From NCBI RefSeq assembly GCF_900111765.1, contig NZ_FOIB01000001.1:1550001-1614000 (forward strand): a DNA stretch of 64,000 bases. Reading direction: 5' to 3'. The position numbers and the translations under genes were made by a program. This document shows, one piece after another, positions 46,001-54,651 of this stretch. This DNA comes from Myxococcus fulvus. GTDB lineage: Bacteria > Myxococcota > Myxococcia > Myxococcales > Myxococcaceae. Numbering within the stretch: the first letter of the stretch is position 1; each line of letters opens with the position of its first letter. Below the pieces are notes generated by a model. It worked only from the letters and a program-made list of their open reading frames with translations. It was not told where the DNA came from and did no database searches.

Positions 46001-49000
46001 AGGTGCGGGACTGGCTGAAGCAGAAGCTGCCCGAGTTCATGGTCCCCTCGGCCTTCGTGCGACTGCAGGCGTTGCCGCTGACCGCGAACGGGAAGGTGGA
46101 CCGCAGGGCCTTGCCGTCGCCGGACCAGGAGGGGCCGGGCGTCGAGGAGGCGCAGGGGCCTCGGACGGTGATGGAGTCGCTGGTGGCGCGCATCTGGACG
46201 CCGCTGCTCGGTGTGGCGCGGGTGGGCGTGAAGGATGACTTCTTCGCGTTGGGTGGGCACTCGCTCCTGGCGACGCGCGTGGTGTCGCGACTGCGGGAGG
46301 CGCTGGGACGCGACGTGCCGGTGCGGTGGTTGTTCGAGGCATCCACGGTGGAGGCCCTGGCGGAGCGACTGGAGGGGCTGACCGCGCGGGGCTCCGGCGC
46401 GAGCCTCTCCGTGCCGTCGCGGGTGCCGAGGCTCGCGGGGATGCCGCTGTCGTTCGCGCAGCAGCGCTTGTGGTTCCTGGGGAAGCTCGACGCGGGTGGG
46501 TATTCGTACAACCTGCCGTTCGTCGTGGGCCTGAGTGGCTCGCTGGACGTGGGGGTGTTGGAGCGGGCGCTCGCGGAGGTCGCGCGGCGACACGAGTCGC
46601 TGAGGACGACGTTCGATGAGGTGGAGGGACAGCCGGTGCAGCGCATCGCCTCCGAGGTGGTGGTGCGGCTCGCGGTGGTCACCGTGCAGGGCGCGCCGCG
46701 TGACGCGGTGGAGAGGCTCGCGCGCGAGCCGTTCGACCTGGGCACGGGACCGCTGCTGCGAGCGACGCTGTTGAAGTCGACCGAGCGTGAGCAGGTGCTG
46801 GTGCTGGTGGTGCACCACATCGTGGCGGACGGTTGGTCGATGGGCGTGCTCGCGAAGGAACTGGAGTCGCTCTACGGCGCGTACGTGAGGGGCGAGGCCG
46901 CGACGCTGGCGGAGTTGCCGGTGCAGTACGCGGACTACGCGGTCTGGCAGCGCGAGAGGTTGCAGGGCGAGGTGCTGGAGGAGCAGTTGTCGTGGTGGAG
47001 GGCGAGGCTGACGGGAGCACCCGAGGTCCTGGAGGTGCCGACGGACCGCCCGAGGCCCGCGGTGCAGCGCTACCGGGGCGCGACCGTGGCGGTGGAGTTG
47101 CCCGCCGCGCTGAGCGAGAAGCTGAAGCGCCTGAGCCGCCAGGAGGGTGCGACGCTGTACATGACGCTGCTGGCGGGCTTCCAGGTGCTGCTGGCGCGCT
47201 ACAGCGGACAGTGGGACGTGGTGGTGGGCTCACCGGTGTCGGGCCGCACGGTGAAGGAGGTCGAAGGGCTCATCGGCTTCTTCGTGAACACGCTGGTGGT
47301 GAGGACGGAGGCGGCGGGCGAACTGACGTTCAGGGAGCTGTTGGGGCGGGTGAAGGAGTCGGTGCTCGGCGCGTTCGGTCACCAGGAGGTCCCGTTCGAG
47401 AAGCTGGTGGAGGCGCTGCAGTCGACGCGCGACACGAGTCGGGCCCCGTTGGTCCAGGTGGCCTTCGGCCTGAACGGTCCGGCGCGGTTGCCTGTGTTGC
47501 CGGGCCTGAGTGCGTCGGAGGTGAAGTACGAGCCCGGGATGGCGAAGTTCGACTTCGCGCTCTCCGTCCGGGAGGACGCGGAGGACCTCACGGGCTTCTG
47601 GGAGCTGAACACGGACCTGTTCGATGTCTCCACGGTGGAGCGCATGGCCGCGCACTACCAGCAGGTGCTGGAGTCGGCCGTGGCGGACCCCGAGGCGCGA
47701 GTGGGGACGCTGCCCCTGTCGGGACATCGCGAGGTGCCGGAGAAGTTGGACGTGGCGCGCATCCAGACGCGTCGGCCCGAGCGCGTGGCGCGCGACTCCG
47801 TGCCCGAGGGGTTCATCGCGCCTCGGACGGGCTTCGAGGAGCTGGTGGCGGGCGTCTGGGCTCCGCTGCTGGGCGTGAAGCACGTGAGCGCGGAGGCCCA
47901 CTTCTTCGAGCAGGGTGGGCACTCGCTGCTGGTGATGCAGGTGGCCTCGAGGCTGCGTGACGTGGTCGGTCGAGACGTCCCCGTGCGGATGCTCTTCGAG
48001 AACCCCACGGTGTCCTCGCTCGCGAGGAGCCTGGAGACGCTGGTCCGCGGAGGGCCTGGAGCGGAGCGTTCCGCGCTGGTGCCCGTGCCGCGCATCGGCG
48101 CCTTGCCGCAATCGTTCGCGCAGCAGCGCCTGTGGTTCCTGGACCGCTTGGAGCCCGACAGCCCGCTCTACAACATCCCGCTCGCGCTGCGACTCGAAGG
48201 CGCGCTTGATGTCGGTGCCCTGGAGCGGGCATTCGAGTCGCTGGTTCGCCGCCACGAATCCCTGCGGACGACCTTCCATCAGGAAGGGCAGGGCGCGGTT
48301 CAATCCATCCAGGCCGCTGGCCCCGTGGCGCTGCCGGTGGTGGACCTGGGCGGCGTGCCCGTGATGCGCCGTGAGCAGGAGGCGTTGCGGCTCGCCATCG
48401 AGGAAGGGCGCCGCCCGTTCGACCTGGGCAAGGGGCCCCTGCTGCGAGCGACGCTGTTGAAGCTGGGCGAGCGCGAGCACGTGCTGCTGCTGGTGGTGCA
48501 CCACATCGTGGCGGATGGCTGGTCGATGGGCGTGCTCACGAAGGAGCTGGAGACACTCTACGGCGCGCACCTGAGAGGAGAGGCCGCGACGTTGCCGGAG
48601 CTGCCGGTGCAGTACGCGGACTACGCGGTCTGGCAGCGCGAGTGGTTGCGGGGCGAGGTGTTGGAGGCGCAGTTGTCATGGTGGAGGGCGAGGCTGGCCG
48701 GAGCACCCGAAGCGCTGGAGGTGCCGACGGACCGCTCGAGGCCGAAGGTGCAGAGCTACCGAGGTGCGAGCGCCCCGGTTCGCTTCTCGCGGGAGCTGAG
48801 CGAGAAGCTGAAGCGCCTGAGCCGGCAGGAAGGCGTGACGCTGTACATGACGCTGCTGGCGGGCTTCCAGGTGCTGCTGGCCCGCTACACCGGGCAGTGG
48901 GACGTGGTGGTGGGCTCGCCGGTGTCGGGCCGCACGGTGAAGGAAATCGAAGGGCTCATCGGCTTCTTCGTGAACACGCTGGTGGTGAGGACGGAGGCGG

Positions 49001-52000
49001 CGGAGGAGCTGACGTTCCGGGAGCTGTTGGGCCGGGTGAAGGACGCCGTCCTCGGAGCGCTGACGCATCAAGAGGTGCCGTTCGAGAAGCTGGTGGATGC
49101 GTTGCAGTTGAGCCGAGACCTGAGCCGCTCGCCGTTGGTGCAGGTGTCCTTCGCGCTCCAGACCGCTCCAGCGGGTGAGCTGTCGTTGCCGGGGCTCACG
49201 ACGCACACGCTGGACCTGGGATCTCGGACTGCCAAGTTCGACCTCGCCCTGTCGCTGCGAGAGGACGAAGAGGGACTGGTCGGCGCCTGGGAGTTCAACA
49301 CGGACCTGTTCAAGACGGCGACCGTGGAGCGGATGACCGCGCACCTCTTGCGCCTGTTGGATGTGGCGGCGGAGGTGCCGGAGGCGAGGCTGAATGCGCT
49401 CCCGATGCCGGGCCATCGCGAGCCGCCGCGAAAGGTCACGGGCGCGCGTATCTCCGCCCGAGGCAAGGCGCAGGGTTCGCAGTCGGAGGACTTCATCGCG
49501 CCGAGGACGGCGATGGAGGCGCGGGTCGTGGAGGTCTGGGCGCCCTTGTTGGGTGTGGGGCGAATTGGCGCCGAGGACCACTTCTTCGAGAAGGGTGGCC
49601 ACTCGTTGTTGGTGATGCAGGCGGCATCCCGTCTGCGCGAGGCGCTGGGAGTCGAGGTCCCGGTGCGGATGCTGTTCGAGTCCCCTACCGTGTCCTCGCT
49701 CGCGGAGCGCCTGGAGGCGCTGGTTCGGGGAGGCATGACGCCTCGAATCCCTGTGCTCGCCCGGTCGGCACGAGACGAGGCCCCGCCGCTCTCCTTCGCC
49801 CAGCAACGCTTGTGGTTCCTGGACCGGCTGGAGCCGAACAGCCCGCTCTACAACATCGCCTTCGCGTTGACGCTGGAGGGTGCGCTCGATGTCGGAGCGT
49901 TGGAGCGCTCGTTCCAGGAATTGGTCCGACGACACGAGTCTCTGCGGACGACCATCCGCCAGACGGAGCAGGGCGCGGTACAGCACATCGACCCTGTCGC
50001 ATCCGTCCCTGTATCCCGGGTGGACCTGACGGGCCTGCCTCCGGAAGAGCGAGCACGGGAAGCCCTGCGAAGGGGGACCGAGGAGGAGCAGCGTCCGTTC
50101 GACCTCGTCACAGGTCCGTTGCTGCGAGTGACGCTGCTGAAGCTGAGCGAGCGCGAGCACGTGCTGGTGCTGGTGGTGCACCACATCGTGTCCGACGGCT
50201 GGTCGATGGGCGTGCTCACGAAGGAGCTGGAGTCGCTCTACGGCGCGTACGTGAGAGGCGAGGCCGCGACGCTACCGGAGCTGCCGGTGCAGTACGCCGA
50301 CTACGCGGTGTGGCAGCGGGAGCGACTGAATGGAGAGGCGCTGGAGGAACAGCTGTCGTGGTGGAAGGGGCAACTGAAGGGAGCCCCCGAGTACCTGGAG
50401 GTCTCGACGGACCGCCCGAGGCCCGCGGTGCAGACCTTCCGAGGCGCCAACGTCCCCGCACGGCTCTCTCCTTCCTTGAGCGAGAAGCTGCAGCGCTTGA
50501 GCCAGCAGGAGGGCGCGACGCTGTACATGACGCTGCTGGCGGGCTTCCAGGTGCTGCTGGCGCGCTACAGCGGACAGTGGGACGTGGTGGTGGGCTCGCC
50601 GGTGTCCGGCCGCACGGTGAAGGAAATCGAAGGGCTCATCGGCTTCTTCGTGAACACGCTGGTGGTGAGGACGGAGGCGGCGGGCGAACTGACGTTCCGG
50701 GAGCTGTTGGGGCGAGTGAAGGAATCGGTGCTCGGCGCATTCGGCCACCAGGAGGTCCCGTTCGAGAAACTGGTGGATGCGTTGCAGTTGAGTCGTGACC
50801 TGAGCCGCTCGCCGTTGGTGCAGGTCTCCTTCGCGCTCCAGACAGCGCCAGTGGGTGGACTCTCCCTGCCGGGACTCACGCAGCGGCCGCTGGACCTGGG
50901 CTCACAGGTGGCCAAGTTCGACCTCGCCCTCGCGATGCGAGAGGACGCGGAGGGGCTGGCGGGATACTGGGTCTTCAACACGGACCTGTTCGACAGGGCG
51001 CTCGTGGAGCGCATGGCGGACCACTTCCAGTCGCTCCTGGAGGCCGCGGTCGATGTTCCGGAGACGAAGCTGAGCGAGCTTCCGATGCCGGGGCATCGCG
51101 AGGTGCCCGTGAAGCAAACTGCGTCCCGCATCCAGGCCGAGCGCCCCACGAGTCGTGAGCCGCGACAAGTGACGGAGGGCTTCATCGCGCCGAGGACCGC
51201 GATGGAGGAGCTGGTCGCGGAGACGTGGGCGCCCCTGCTGGACGTGAAGCGAATCAGCGCCGAGGACCACTTCTTCGAGCGCGGTGGGCACTCGTTGCTG
51301 GTGATGCAGGTGGCCTCGCGGTTGCGCAAGGTGCTGGGGCGCGACGTGCCGGTACGTCTGCTCTTCGAGGCGCCCACGGTATCCGCCCTCGCCGCGAAGC
51401 TGGAGTCGCTGGTGCGCGGCGGAGGCGCGACGGGACGGCCGGAGCTCGCCCCCGTGACGCGTGTCGAGGGGATGCCGCAGTCCTTCGCACAGCAGCGCCT
51501 GTGGTTCCTGGACCGCCTGAAGCCTGGGGGCTCGCTCTACAACATCGCCTTCGGGATGCGCTTGGAGGGAGCCCTCGACGTCGCGGCGCTGGAGCGCGCC
51601 TTCAACACGCTCATCCAGCGTCACGAGTCGCTGCGAACCACCTTCCAGCAGGAGACCCGAGGCGCGGTGCAACTCATCCATGCCTCCGCCGCATTGGCGC
51701 TGCCGGTGGTGGACCTGAGCGGGTTGACCCCAGAGGGGCGTGAGCAGGAAGCCCTGCGCCTCGGCGCGGAGGACAGCCGTCGCCCATTCGACCTCGTCAC
51801 GGGCCCGCTGTTGCGCGTGACGCTGTTGAAGCTGAGCGAGCGGGAGCACGTGCTGGTGCTGGTGGTGCATCACATCGTGTCGGACGCCTGGTCCATGAGC
51901 GTGCTCGCGAAGGAGCTGGAGACGCTCTATGGCGCAGACGTGAGAGGCGAGGTCGCGACGCTGCCGGAGCTGCCCGTGCAGTACGCCGACTACGCGGTGT

Positions 52001-54651
52001 GGCAGCGCGAGTGGTTGAAGGGCGAGGTGTTGGATGCGCAGTTGTCGTGGTGGAAGGCGAGATTGTCGGGAGCCCCCGAGTCCCTGGAGGTCCCGACGGA
52101 CCGGCCGAGGCCGCCGGTGCAGAGCTACCGGGGCGCGAGCGTCCCGGTCCGATTCTCACGGGAGCTGAGCGAGAAGCTGAAGCGCCTGAGCCAGCAGGAG
52201 GGCGCGACGCTCTTCATGACGCTGCTGGCCGGCTTCCAGGTGTTGCTGGCCCGCTACACTGGACAGTGGGACGTGGTGGTGGGCTCGCCGGTGTCGGGCC
52301 GCACGGTGAAGGAGGTCGAAGGGCTCATCGGCCTCTTCGTGAACACGCTGGTGCTGCGCACGGAGGCGACGGGGGCGCTGACGTTCCTGGAGATGCTGGG
52401 CCGGGTGAAGGAGTCGGTGCTCGGCGCGTTCAGTCACCAGGAGGTGCCGTTCGAGAAGCTGGTGGAGGCGCTGAGCCCGAAGCGGGACCTGAGCCGCGCG
52501 CCCGTGGTCCAGGTGGTGTTCCACCTGTTGAACACGCCCTCCGGAGACCTGTCCCTGCAGGGGCTCACGCAGCGTCCCCTGGACCTGGGGCTGAAGGCCG
52601 CGAAGGTGGACCTGTCGCTGGGCCTGCGGGAGACGGCCGATGGAATCGACGGCCTCCTCGAGTTCGGCGCGGACCTGTACGACGTCTCGACCATGACCCG
52701 CTTCTCCGAGCACCTGGTCCGGCTGATGGAGGCCGCGGTGGAGTCACCACGGACGCGCCTGTGGGACCTCCCGCTCCTGTCCGAGTCCGCGCACGGCGAG
52801 CTGCTCACCCGACAAGGCCACGCGGAACCCGATGAAGGCGAGTGCCTGCATCGTCTCTTCTCGGCCCAGGCCGCGCGTACGCCCGACGGCGTCGCGGTGG
52901 AGATGGACGGACAGGCGCTGACGTACGCGGAGCTCGACCGGCGCTCCCACGCGTTGGCGGTGCTGCTGCTCCAGCGGGGCGTGAGGCCCGACATGGTGGT
53001 CGGCCTGTGCCTGCGGCCGGGTTTCGAGTGGGTGGTGGCGATGCTCGCCATCCTCAAGGCGGGAGGCGCCTGGCTGCCGCTGGACCCCGACCATCCGGTG
53101 GAGCGACTCGCGTATCTGTTGAATGACTCCGGAGTGCGGCTGCTGGTGTCCCGTTCGGAAGAGACCACCCGACTCGACTACTCGGGGGCCACCGTGTTGT
53201 TGGACCAGGTGGCGGTGCCCGAGAGCCGTGCGGGCGAGGTCGCGCCCGAGGTCACGGCGCGAAACCTCGCGTACGTCATCTACACGTCCGGCAGTACGGG
53301 TCGTCCGAAGGGCACGCTGCTGGAGCACCGCGGCGCGGCCAATCTGGCGCGGTCCTTCCCCACGGTGCTCGGAGGGCTGGGGCCAGGAGACCGCGTGTTG
53401 CAGTTCGCGCCCGTGAGCTTCGATGGCTCGGTGGCGGAGCTCATCCCCACGCTGTTGAACGGGGCGACGCTGTGTCTGGCGCGTCGCGAGCAGATGTCAC
53501 CCGGCAGCCCGTTGACGGAGCTCCTCGCGCGGGAGCGAATCACGGTGACGATTCTTCCGCCCTCGGTGCTCGCGGTGTCCCCGGTGACGGAGTTGCCCTC
53601 GCTGCGAGTCCTCCTCTCCGCGGGCGAGGCGTGCAACGCGGAGCTGGTGGCGCGCTGGAGCCCCGGACGTCGCTTCGTCAACGGCTATGGCCCCACGGAA
53701 GGGACGGTGTGCGGCACCTGGGGCGAGTGCCACGCGGGCGCCCGGCTCACGATTGGCCGGCCGCTGCACAACGTGCTCGTGAGGGTGATGGACGAAGCGG
53801 GGCACCTGGTGCCGCCCGGTGTCTGGGGTGAGCTGTATCTCGGCGGCATGGGGCTCGCGCGAGGCTACCTGGGCCGTCCCGAGCTGACGGCGGAGCGCTT
53901 CGTCCCGGACCCGTACGCGGACGGAGGCCGGCTGTACCGCACGGGCGACGTGGTGCGCATGCTGGAGGACGGACGGCTCGAGTACCTGCGCCGAGCCGAT
54001 ACCCAGGTGAAGGTGCGCGGCGTGCGCATCGAACCCGGAGAGGCGAACGCGGCGCTCGCGACGTGTCCGGGAGTGCGGTCCTCCGTCGTCATGGGCCGCG
54101 CGGACACTCCTGGGGACATGCGACTGGTGGCCTACGTGGTGCCCTCGGAGGACGTCACGCTGACGGTGGACGTGCTGCGAGCGTGGATGAAGCGCACGCT
54201 CCCGGAGGCGCTGATTCCGTCGGCCTTCGTGCTGTTGCGCGAGCTGCCCCTCACGCCGAACGGGAAGCCGGACTGGAAGGCCCTCCCCGCGCCGGAGTCG
54301 AGTCGCCCGGAGCTCAGTGGTGGCTACGTGGCGCCTCGGGAGGGATTGGAGGCAACGCTCGCGCGACTCATCGCGGAGGTGCTGGGCCTGGACCGCGTGG
54401 GCGCGGGAGACAACTTCTTCGACCTGGGGGGCAACTCGCTGCTGTTGCAGACGCTCCAGGTGAAGGTGGAGGCGGAGCTGTCGCGCAAGGTGCCGTTGGT
54501 GTCCCTGCTCCAGTTCCCCTCCGTGCGCGCGCTGGCCGAGCACCTGTCCCCCACGCAGGAGGCGCCGAAGTCTCCATCGACGGCGGAGAACCGGCGCGAG
54601 GGACTCCAGCGGCTCGCTCGGCAACGGCGTCAGCGGCCGGGCTCGGATTAG
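40042..54651 (+). CDS. Six-module non-ribosomal peptide synthetase, C-A-T/C-A-T/C-T/C-T/C-T/C-A-T
   Basis: ATG 40042 (TTGAGGTG site) starts a 4869-residue protein. Condensation domains have HHxxxDG at H154, H1215, H2258, H2820, H3380 and H3943; the last reads HHIVSDA instead of DG. Adenylation cores (TSGSTG) lie near 631, 1685 and 4415. Carrier serines are S1028, S2074, S2628, S3188, S3751 and S4799. Modules 3-5 have no adenylation domain: a ~35-residue linker (GHRE.P.K...RI) joins C directly to T. There is no epimerase, thioesterase or reductase domain. By hand alignment A1 has a proline-like pocket (D-V-Q-F-V-A-Q-V-V); A2 (D-A-L-H-L-G-C-L-F) and A6 (D-G-A-I-L-A-G-V-C) are unassigned. The N-terminal C domain implies an incoming starter. 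Confidence 0.97.
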   Translation: MSANESKPASPRARRPPPVVPVRREGAPPLSFAQRRMWFLSRLDPSGFAYNAPFFSRLKGRLDVAALERALTEVVRRHEALRTTFVEVAGEPVQRISPEATVTLHVERVEGEAEARRHAEEEARRPFDLSAGPMLRARLLRLREEDHVLLLTLHHIACDGWSLSLLERELRELYGALVEGREPALPALTVQYADHAAWQREWLTGEVLETQLAWWRDHLAGASPALELPTDRPRPAVQSARGAVLGVPLPAELMRALHERCKQESVTPFMWLLASLQALLSRHSGQPDVVVGTPIAGRTRREVEGLIGFFANTLALRTDVDGSESFKSLLARVRRSCLGAYQHQDVPFERLVDALRPVRDLSRSPLFQVLLVLQSAPPLVRLPGLESRDADFEPGVAKFDLTLFVRETPDGWMGLWEYSTALFDEATVRRLAGHFVRFLQGVVGNPEARVGTVPLLDDEERQAVVREWHWMLESRSPSWLLHRRVEAQVARTPHAVAVTDGRESLTYARFEARANQLAHYLRTVGVLPGDVVGLCLERDSLDLPVAVLATLKAGAACMPLDASYPRERLARMLEDVGAPVVLVHSSLEAVLPPESASRRVRLDEEAERIAEASTLAPAWVLSPATPCYVLFTSGSTGRPKGVTMSHGALDTLVRWQLESTAAPRARTLQFSALSFDVSFQEMLCTWCEGGTLVLVSATTRQDPALLLAHMREHGVERLFLPYVALQSLAERARHEAALPPLKQVVTAGEPLQVTPAVVSFFERLTGCVLENQYGPTESHVVTAWRAEGPPSTWPALPPVGKPITLATVFVLDAFGAPCPIGVTGELYLSERSLAHGYWGRPELTAERFVPDGLHRGRDGMRLYRTGDRGRWLADGNLELQGRSDEQVKVRGFRVEPGEVEVALKEVEGVEDAAVVARVSERGGKQLVGYVVATGPWDAEALKRRLAKRLPEYMVPAVLVPLEALPLTPSGKVNRRALPQLESTREEPGTRYEAPRTSMEQTLANVWREVLGVPRVGVRDDFFALGGHSLLATRVVSRLRDELGHDVPVRLLFEAPTVEVLAERLGAAGASTRRPSLTRMDRPVDPPLSFAQRRLWFLAQLDAGGHSYNLPFVVRLHGAVDARALEQALTQVVRRHEALRTSFVEVGGEPVQRIAPDAAISLGVAAVEDSVDVEAAVRDQVVKEVQAPFDVTRGPLLRATLLRTGRDEQVLVVVLHHLVADGWSLGVLTRELESLYVAAELPELPVQYADYSLWQQNWLKGEVESAQLAWWGEALKGAPPVLELPTDRPRPPVQGYRGASVPVRLSTELSESLRQLGRREGATLYMTLLAGFQVLLARYSGQWDVVVGSPVSGRTAKETEGLMGFFVNTLALRARPDAARSFEVFLRQTKESVLGALAHQDVPFERLVEHLRPERDLSRSPLFHVLFTLQDAAPLLSLPGVTAGPWDFASTIAKFDLELLLVDAPGASVEGQLIYNADLFEPSTVQRLAACFLELLSNLSARPQARLSTLSLLPAEDRARLLVEWNQTAVEFPREACVHHLFEEQVALRPDAVALEFGDERLTYRELEARANQLAWALRARGVGVDVLVAVCLDRSVELVVSLLAILKAGGAYVPLDSSYPAKRLEQMLEDSAPRLLITTRVLLEQLPREGRPELMLLEEARLDGHPTTAPRMPVSGRNLAYVDFTSGSTGRPKGVAVEHRGVLRLLYGAPYAKLGPEETFLLIAPISFDASTLEVWGPLCLGGRLVVFPPRSPSDLDLLTEVLRRHSVTLLHLTSGLFSQMVELGLEGLKTVRQLLTGGDVVSAPHVRRSLEELRIPVTACYGPTESTLFTSTHRMTRVEDVGTSVPIGRPIGNTQVYILDEGMEPVPVGVAGELFIGGDGLARGYLRQPDVTADRFIPNPFSAAPGERLYRTGDLARWRPDGVLEFLGRRDSQVKVRGYRIELAEVEAALLAHPSVKEGLVVVRDGAGGKRLVAYYVEQQGPETPKVRDWLKQKLPEFMVPSAFVRLQALPLTANGKVDRRALPSPDQEGPGVEEAQGPRTVMESLVARIWTPLLGVARVGVKDDFFALGGHSLLATRVVSRLREALGRDVPVRWLFEASTVEALAERLEGLTARGSGASLSVPSRVPRLAGMPLSFAQQRLWFLGKLDAGGYSYNLPFVVGLSGSLDVGVLERALAEVARRHESLRTTFDEVEGQPVQRIASEVVVRLAVVTVQGAPRDAVERLAREPFDLGTGPLLRATLLKSTEREQVLVLVVHHIVADGWSMGVLAKELESLYGAYVRGEAATLAELPVQYADYAVWQRERLQGEVLEEQLSWWRARLTGAPEVLEVPTDRPRPAVQRYRGATVAVELPAALSEKLKRLSRQEGATLYMTLLAGFQVLLARYSGQWDVVVGSPVSGRTVKEVEGLIGFFVNTLVVRTEAAGELTFRELLGRVKESVLGAFGHQEVPFEKLVEALQSTRDTSRAPLVQVAFGLNGPARLPVLPGLSASEVKYEPGMAKFDFALSVREDAEDLTGFWELNTDLFDVSTVERMAAHYQQVLESAVADPEARVGTLPLSGHREVPEKLDVARIQTRRPERVARDSVPEGFIAPRTGFEELVAGVWAPLLGVKHVSAEAHFFEQGGHSLLVMQVASRLRDVVGRDVPVRMLFENPTVSSLARSLETLVRGGPGAERSALVPVPRIGALPQSFAQQRLWFLDRLEPDSPLYNIPLALRLEGALDVGALERAFESLVRRHESLRTTFHQEGQGAVQSIQAAGPVALPVVDLGGVPVMRREQEALRLAIEEGRRPFDLGKGPLLRATLLKLGEREHVLLLVVHHIVADGWSMGVLTKELETLYGAHLRGEAATLPELPVQYADYAVWQREWLRGEVLEAQLSWWRARLAGAPEALEVPTDRSRPKVQSYRGASAPVRFSRELSEKLKRLSRQEGVTLYMTLLAGFQVLLARYTGQWDVVVGSPVSGRTVKEIEGLIGFFVNTLVVRTEAAEELTFRELLGRVKDAVLGALTHQEVPFEKLVDALQLSRDLSRSPLVQVSFALQTAPAGELSLPGLTTHTLDLGSRTAKFDLALSLREDEEGLVGAWEFNTDLFKTATVERMTAHLLRLLDVAAEVPEARLNALPMPGHREPPRKVTGARISARGKAQGSQSEDFIAPRTAMEARVVEVWAPLLGVGRIGAEDHFFEKGGHSLLVMQAASRLREALGVEVPVRMLFESPTVSSLAERLEALVRGGMTPRIPVLARSARDEAPPLSFAQQRLWFLDRLEPNSPLYNIAFALTLEGALDVGALERSFQELVRRHESLRTTIRQTEQGAVQHIDPVASVPVSRVDLTGLPPEERAREALRRGTEEEQRPFDLVTGPLLRVTLLKLSEREHVLVLVVHHIVSDGWSMGVLTKELESLYGAYVRGEAATLPELPVQYADYAVWQRERLNGEALEEQLSWWKGQLKGAPEYLEVSTDRPRPAVQTFRGANVPARLSPSLSEKLQRLSQQEGATLYMTLLAGFQVLLARYSGQWDVVVGSPVSGRTVKEIEGLIGFFVNTLVVRTEAAGELTFRELLGRVKESVLGAFGHQEVPFEKLVDALQLSRDLSRSPLVQVSFALQTAPVGGLSLPGLTQRPLDLGSQVAKFDLALAMREDAEGLAGYWVFNTDLFDRALVERMADHFQSLLEAAVDVPETKLSELPMPGHREVPVKQTASRIQAERPTSREPRQVTEGFIAPRTAMEELVAETWAPLLDVKRISAEDHFFERGGHSLLVMQVASRLRKVLGRDVPVRLLFEAPTVSALAAKLESLVRGGGATGRPELAPVTRVEGMPQSFAQQRLWFLDRLKPGGSLYNIAFGMRLEGALDVAALERAFNTLIQRHESLRTTFQQETRGAVQLIHASAALALPVVDLSGLTPEGREQEALRLGAEDSRRPFDLVTGPLLRVTLLKLSEREHVLVLVVHHIVSDAWSMSVLAKELETLYGADVRGEVATLPELPVQYADYAVWQREWLKGEVLDAQLSWWKARLSGAPESLEVPTDRPRPPVQSYRGASVPVRFSRELSEKLKRLSQQEGATLFMTLLAGFQVLLARYTGQWDVVVGSPVSGRTVKEVEGLIGLFVNTLVLRTEATGALTFLEMLGRVKESVLGAFSHQEVPFEKLVEALSPKRDLSRAPVVQVVFHLLNTPSGDLSLQGLTQRPLDLGLKAAKVDLSLGLRETADGIDGLLEFGADLYDVSTMTRFSEHLVRLMEAAVESPRTRLWDLPLLSESAHGELLTRQGHAEPDEGECLHRLFSAQAARTPDGVAVEMDGQALTYAELDRRSHALAVLLLQRGVRPDMVVGLCLRPGFEWVVAMLAILKAGGAWLPLDPDHPVERLAYLLNDSGVRLLVSRSEETTRLDYSGATVLLDQVAVPESRAGEVAPEVTARNLAYVIYTSGSTGRPKGTLLEHRGAANLARSFPTVLGGLGPGDRVLQFAPVSFDGSVAELIPTLLNGATLCLARREQMSPGSPLTELLARERITVTILPPSVLAVSPVTELPSLRVLLSAGEACNAELVARWSPGRRFVNGYGPTEGTVCGTWGECHAGARLTIGRPLHNVLVRVMDEAGHLVPPGVWGELYLGGMGLARGYLGRPELTAERFVPDPYADGGRLYRTGDVVRMLEDGRLEYLRRADTQVKVRGVRIEPGEANAALATCPGVRSSVVMGRADTPGDMRLVAYVVPSEDVTLTVDVLRAWMKRTLPEALIPSAFVLLRELPLTPNGKPDWKALPAPESSRPELSGGYVAPREGLEATLARLIAEVLGLDRVGAGDNFFDLGGNSLLLQTLQVKVEAELSRKVPLVSLLQFPSVRALAEHLSPTQEAPKSPSTAENRREGLQRLARQRRQRPGSD
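46441..51420 (+). repeat. Three consecutive near-duplicate adenylation-less C-T modules
   Basis: Modules 3 (46441-48060), 4 (48100-49740) and 5 (49783-51420) repeat the same C-linker-T layout. Blocks of ~250 bases around 47143, 48831 and 50511 are almost identical, and a fourth copy lies in the module 6 condensation domain near 52199. Serines and HHxxxDG motifs are intact in all three modules, so none looks dead. Recent duplication or gene conversion is likely. Confidence 0.85.
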
